A stretch of DNA of 9,063 bases from Lentisphaerota bacterium (lineage in GTDB: Bacteria > Verrucomicrobiota > Kiritimatiellia > RFP12 > UBA1067), in NCBI GenBank assembly GCA_022839525.1, contig JALHET010000063.1, positions 1 through 9,063 of the forward strand, written 5' to 3'. This document shows positions 6,244-9,063 of the stretch, in pieces. The notes beneath the pieces are model-generated. The model worked only from the letters and a program-made list of their open reading frames with translations, ran no database searches and was not told the DNA's origin. Numbering within the stretch: position 1 is the first letter of the stretch; each line of letters starts with the position of its first letter. The translations under genes and the position numbers were made by a program.

Positions 6244-7425
6244 ATGAACACCATCTATTTCGATAACAACGCCACCACCTGCGTGGCTCCCGAAGTGCGC
6301 GACGCCATGATGCCGTTCTTCAGCGACCTCTATGGCAACCCTTCCAGTATGCACGCGTTTGGCGGCCAGATCGCCAAGCATGTCGCGGAGGCTCGCGAGA
6401 AGATTGCCGCCTTTCTCAACGCGGAACCCTCCGAGATCATTTTCACCAGCTGCGGCACCGAGAGCGATAACATGGCTATCCACGGAAGCGCGGAGTTGCT
6501 CGGCCGTCAGGCCAAAGTCATCACGTCGCGCGTGGAGCATCCGGCGGTGCTCGGCCCCTGCCGCCGCCTGAAAGACATGGGGTTCCCCGAGACCGAGATT
6601 CCCGTCGACAGCGTGGGGCAGCTTGATTTGGACGCCTTCCGGGAGGCGCTCAAGGGCGGCGGCCCGGCGCTTGTCAGCATCATGTGGGCGAACAACGAGA
6701 CCGGCGTGATCTTTCCCCTTGAGAAGATCGTGGCGATCGCCAAAGAGGCAGGCGCCGTGGTCCACTCCGACGCCGTGCAAGTCGCGGGCAAGTTGCCCAT
6801 CGACGTCAAGAAGCTGCCGGTGGACATGCTCTCCATTTCCGGCCACAAGCTGCACGCCCCGAAAGGCATCGGGATCTTCTACCTGCGCCGCGGCACGCGT
6901 CTCAAGACCTATATGCTCGGCGGGCACCAGGAGAACGGTCGGCGCGGCGGCACGGAGAACGTGCCGTACATTGTCGGGCTCGGCAAGGCGTGCGAACTGG
7001 CCGCGGCCAACATGGAGGCCGAACGCCGGCTGGTCACGCGCCTGCGCGACAAGCTGGAGAACGGGCTTCTCGCCACCTGTCCGGACGCGAGCGTCAACGG
7101 CGACCGCGCGCACCGTCTGCCGAACACCACCAACATCAGCTTCGAGTACATCGAGGGCGAGTCGGTCATCTTCGACATGAACGACCTCGGCATCTGCGCC
7201 TCTACCGGCTCGGCCTGCGCGGCCGGCTCGTTGGAGCCTTCGCACGTGATCCGCGCCATGGGTGTGCCCTTTACGGCGGTTCACGGTTCCATACGGTTTT
7301 CCCTCAGCCGCTACAACACGGAGGCCGAGGTGGACGTTGTCCTCGAACACATGCCCAAGATCGTACGGAGGCTCCGCGACCTCTCGCCCTTCAGCAAAGG
7401 CGACACGCTACCGGTGGAGCTGTAG
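6244..7425 (+). CDS. nifS: Cysteine desulfurase, NifS type
   Basis: This 393-residue PLP enzyme removes sulfur from L-cysteine, giving alanine and an enzyme-bound persulfide used for Fe-S cluster building in the cytoplasm. Signature parts are all present: YFDNNATT at 5-12, FTSCGTESDN near 67-76, His99 in VEHPAVL (stacks on PLP), WANNETG near 148-154, HSDAVQ with Asp176, the PLP lysine Lys202 in SGHKLHAPKG, GGHQENGRRGGTEN near 226-239, and the persulfide cysteine Cys325 in GSACAAGSLEPSHV. The C-terminal AVHGSIRFSLSRYNTE is also typical. These blocks closely match classical NifS of nitrogen-fixing bacteria as I recall it (group I), and length is normal. I chose ATG 6244 over an in-frame TTG at 6220, since homology begins at NTIYFDNNAT; the preceding ribosome site (GGGG, 11 bases away) is weak. 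No nif genes are in view, so a housekeeping role is equally possible. It is followed 111 bases later by a radical SAM gene. Confidence 0.95.
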   Translation: MNTIYFDNNATTCVAPEVRDAMMPFFSDLYGNPSSMHAFGGQIAKHVAEAREKIAAFLNAEPSEIIFTSCGTESDNMAIHGSAELLGRQAKVITSRVEHPAVLGPCRRLKDMGFPETEIPVDSVGQLDLDAFREALKGGGPALVSIMWANNETGVIFPLEKIVAIAKEAGAVVHSDAVQVAGKLPIDVKKLPVDMLSISGHKLHAPKGIGIFYLRRGTRLKTYMLGGHQENGRRGGTENVPYIVGLGKACELAAANMEAERRLVTRLRDKLENGLLATCPDASVNGDRAHRLPNTTNISFEYIEGESVIFDMNDLGICASTGSACAAGSLEPSHVIRAMGVPFTAVHGSIRFSLSRYNTEAEVDVVLEHMPKIVRRLRDLSPFSKGDTLPVEL

Positions 7426-7444
7426 AACGGGGACATGGAGGGGG

Positions 7445-7527
7445 AACGCTCAACGCTCAAGTGGGGAGCGTTTCGAACGAATGCCAAATCCCACGGGGTT
7501 CTACTTAAGCGTTGAACGTTGAGCGTT
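7445..7527. repeat. Inverted heptamer repeat between nifS and the radical SAM gene
   Basis: Left arm AACGCTCAACGCTCAA (7445-7460) contains two exact copies of AACGCTC. Right arm TTGAACGTTGAGCGTT (7512-7527) is its reverse complement at 15 of 16 positions and is itself part of a 7-base periodic run (GCGTTGA, ACGTTGA, GCGTTAA from 7509). The 51-base centre adds GTGGG (7461-7465) with CCCAC (7490-7494). The element occupies most of the gap between the two genes and ends nine bases before the next ATG. It could fold into a long hairpin in the transcript; there is no T-tract. Confidence 0.7.
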
Positions 7528-7536
7528 AATCATCCT

Positions 7537-8490
7537 ATGAATTCAGACCTCCATTCCTGCCGCCTTTGCCCGCGCGCGTGCGGCGTGAACCGCCTTGAGG
7601 GGCAGGCCGGGTATTGCGGGGCGGGTGTGTTGCCGCGCGTGTTCCGCTACGGCCCGCACTTCGGCGAAGAGCCGCCGGTCAGCGGCGAACGCGGGTCGGG
7701 CACGGTTTTTTTCTCGCACTGCACGATGCGGTGCGTGTATTGCCAGAATCACCCGTGGAGTCAGGCGGGAAAGGGCGACGATCTCCCGGCCGGGGCGCTG
7801 CGCGACATTTTCAGGGGCCTCGCGGAGAGGGGTTGCCACAACTGGAACCTGGTTTCCCCGACCCCGTGGCTGCCCCAAATCCGGGAGGCGGTGGCCCCGC
7901 TACTTCGCGCTGGAATCTCCCTTCCGTTTGTGTATAATACGTCCGGTTTCGAAGCAACGGAGACGTTGGAGGCGTTCGGCGAATTGGCGGATATCGCGCT
8001 GATTGATTTGCGCTATGCCACGTCTGAGGTTGCTTTGGAGGGCTCCGACGCAAAACAGTATGTGGAGATGTCGCGTCGGGCGCTCGTGTGGTTCTGGAAC
8101 CGGTTGGGGCCGCTGGAGACCGACGCGGAAGGCATCGCGAAACGAGGCGTGATTTGCCGCCTGCTGGCGTTGCCGGGGCGGGTTTCTGAGGCGGTGGCCA
8201 ACCTCGAATGGCTCGCGAAGCATGTCGGAACCGGCGTGTCAGTCAGCGTGATGTCGCAGTACACGCCGGTGCACCGTGCGGAGCGGCTTGAGGGCTGGAA
8301 CCGGAAGGTGGGCAAAGAGGAGTACGCGCTCCTCACAGAGGCGGCCAGCGATCTCGGTTTCGAGAGCGGCTGGATACAGGATTTTGAAGGCGACGCGCCC
8401 GCTGACCTGTTGGGGCAGGCAATGCCCGCAGGCGAAGGCGCCGTAGGGGCGGTTCAAAGCCGCGTTTGCGGAAAACACCGTGTAGGATGA
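7537..8490 (+). CDS. PflX-like radical SAM protein (COG1313)
   Basis: The 317-residue protein has the radical SAM cluster motif CTMRCVYC (Cys62, Cys66, Cys69, the CxxxCxxC pattern), which binds a 4Fe-4S cluster and S-adenosylmethionine. The surrounding blocks match the PflX group, relatives of pyruvate formate-lyase activating enzyme: an N-terminal cysteine set CRLCPRACGVNR and GYCG (Cys8, 11, 15, 27), GPHFGEEPPVSGERGSGTVFF (in part, residues 39-59), and NLVSPTPWLPQI. Members are widespread but their substrate is not established. The last 25 or so residues after GWIQDFEGD look non-conserved. An in-frame TTG at 7519 lies inside the inverted repeat and is rejected; ATG 7537 begins directly before the conserved cysteines. 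No good Shine-Dalgarno precedes it, perhaps because the repeat has replaced it. Translation or transcription may continue from nifS, which could provide sulfur for its clusters. Confidence 0.9.
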   Translation: MNSDLHSCRLCPRACGVNRLEGQAGYCGAGVLPRVFRYGPHFGEEPPVSGERGSGTVFFSHCTMRCVYCQNHPWSQAGKGDDLPAGALRDIFRGLAERGCHNWNLVSPTPWLPQIREAVAPLLRAGISLPFVYNTSGFEATETLEAFGELADIALIDLRYATSEVALEGSDAKQYVEMSRRALVWFWNRLGPLETDAEGIAKRGVICRLLALPGRVSEAVANLEWLAKHVGTGVSVSVMSQYTPVHRAERLEGWNRKVGKEEYALLTEAASDLGFESGWIQDFEGDAPADLLGQAMPAGEGAVGAVQSRVCGKHRVG

Positions 8491-8496
8491 AACCAT

Positions 8497-8515
8497 GCCG
8501 CGCCGAGGGTGCGGC
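8497..8515. other. Small hairpin before yebC
   Basis: GCCGC (8497-8501) and GCGGC (8511-8515) can pair across a nine-base loop, just ahead of the yebC ribosome site. There is no T-tract. It may be chance in GC-rich DNA. Confidence 0.2.
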
Positions 8516-8517
8516 TG

Positions 8518-8522
8518 AAAGG
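8518..8522 (+). promoter_or_regulatory. Ribosome binding site of yebC
   Basis: AAAGG lies six bases before the ATG at 8529 and supports that start. The gap from the stop of the radical SAM gene to this ATG is only 38 bases, so the two are probably cotranscribed. Confidence 0.55.
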
Positions 8523-8528
8523 CAGACG

Positions 8529-9063
8529 ATGAGCGGTCATAATAAGTGGTCAACCATTAAGCATAAGAAGGGCGCGGCTGACGCCAAGCGCGGAAAAATC
8601 TTTTCGAGAATCGCCAAGGAGATGACCGTTGTGGCCAAGTCCGGTGGCGGTGACCCCGGGAGCAACCCTGCGCTCCGCACGTTGATCGCCAAGGCCAAGG
8701 CCTGCAACATGCCGAACGACAACATCGAGCGCGCCATCAAGAAAGGTACGGGCGAACTGGCTGCGGAGGCTCTTGAGGAGATCACCTATGAGGGTTACGC
8801 CCAGGGCGGTGTCGGCCTCGTCGTCAAAGTACTGACCGACAACAAGAACCGCGCCGCGGCCGAAGTGCGCAACATCTTCAAGAAAAACGGTTCCGATTTT
8901 GCGGGTCTCGGTTCGGTCTCGCGCGGCTTCGAGCGCAAGGGCACGGTGATGGTTCCGGAGGCCGAAGGCCTTACGGAAGACGGTCTCATGGAGGTTGCGC
9001 TAAGCTCGGGCGCAGAAGATATGCTCACCGAGGAGGGCGGTTTCACCGTCACCTGCCAGCCGG
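8529..9063 (+). CDS. yebC: YebC/PmpR/TACO1-family protein (partial, 3' end outside window)
   Basis: The first 178 codons are present and the frame is open to the window edge; full members have about 240-250 residues. The N-terminus SGHNKWSTIKHKKGAADAKR is the family hallmark, followed by GKIFSRIAKE, GGGDPGSNPALR, AKACNMPNDNIERAIKKGTGE, YEGYAQGGVGLVVKVLTDNKNR, RNIFKKNGSDFAGLGSVSRGFERKG and the ALSSGAEDM region, all in normal order. YebC proteins were long annotated as DNA-binding transcriptional regulators (PmpR); the mitochondrial relative TACO1 and more recent bacterial work point to a ribosome-associated role in relieving stalls, including at proline-rich sequences. It acts in the cytoplasm. 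In many bacteria the gene lies next to ruvC, which could follow beyond the edge. Family identity is secure; which role applies here is not shown by the sequence. Confidence 0.95.
   Translation, partial: MSGHNKWSTIKHKKGAADAKRGKIFSRIAKEMTVVAKSGGGDPGSNPALRTLIAKAKACNMPNDNIERAIKKGTGELAAEALEEITYEGYAQGGVGLVVKVLTDNKNRAAAEVRNIFKKNGSDFAGLGSVSRGFERKGTVMVPEAEGLTEDGLMEVALSSGAEDMLTEEGGFTVTCQP

Noticed and set aside
5860..7350. Minus-strand open frame of 496 residues opposite nifS
   Set aside because: Antisense shadow of a clear NifS protein, continued through repeat sequence; no recognisable motifs.

Overview
This is a GC-rich bacterial window with six protein-coding genes I support firmly: four on the minus strand (1-5821) and three on the plus strand (6244-9063), seven in all when the two genes cut by the window edges are counted. 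Gene style, secreted enzymes, and intergenic spacers filled with short-period palindromic repeats suggest an uncultured member of the Verrucomicrobiota/Kiritimatiellota/Planctomycetota type. That taxonomic guess is inference from general resemblance, with no marker gene to settle it.

Left part (minus strand). Positions 1-922 hold the 5' part of a membrane-anchored coiled-coil protein with a proline/alanine-rich tail; its end lies outside the window. A 374-base spacer (923-1296) follows, with a GC-rich hairpin and a possible frameshifted small membrane ORF. Then comes a compact operon read from 5821 down to 1297: an ABC-type extracellular solute-binding protein, a secreted alpha/beta hydrolase with an unusual C-terminal domain, and a secreted C45-type Ntn hydrolase/acyltransferase. 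The three genes are joined by two ATGA overlaps, so they are probably translationally coupled. No permease or ATPase gene is in view. The likely theme is binding and hydrolysis of an ester- or amide-linked compound outside the cytoplasm.

Middle spacer (5822-6243). This 422-base region lies between divergent transcription units and is packed with inverted repeats. Seven-base periodic arms on the left (GGTTYCT-like) are mirrored by reverse-complement heptamers on the right, around a long hairpin built from hexamer (CGTNCA-like) repeats. A second, smaller element with a different heptamer but the same inverted design fills the 7426-7536 gap.

Right part (plus strand). A NifS-type cysteine desulfurase (6244-7425) is followed by a PflX-like (COG1313) radical SAM protein (7537-8490) and the start of a YebC/TACO1-family gene (8529 to the edge). 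The desulfurase supplies sulfur for Fe-S clusters, and the radical SAM protein needs such clusters, so the pairing makes sense even though nifU or other cluster genes are not visible.
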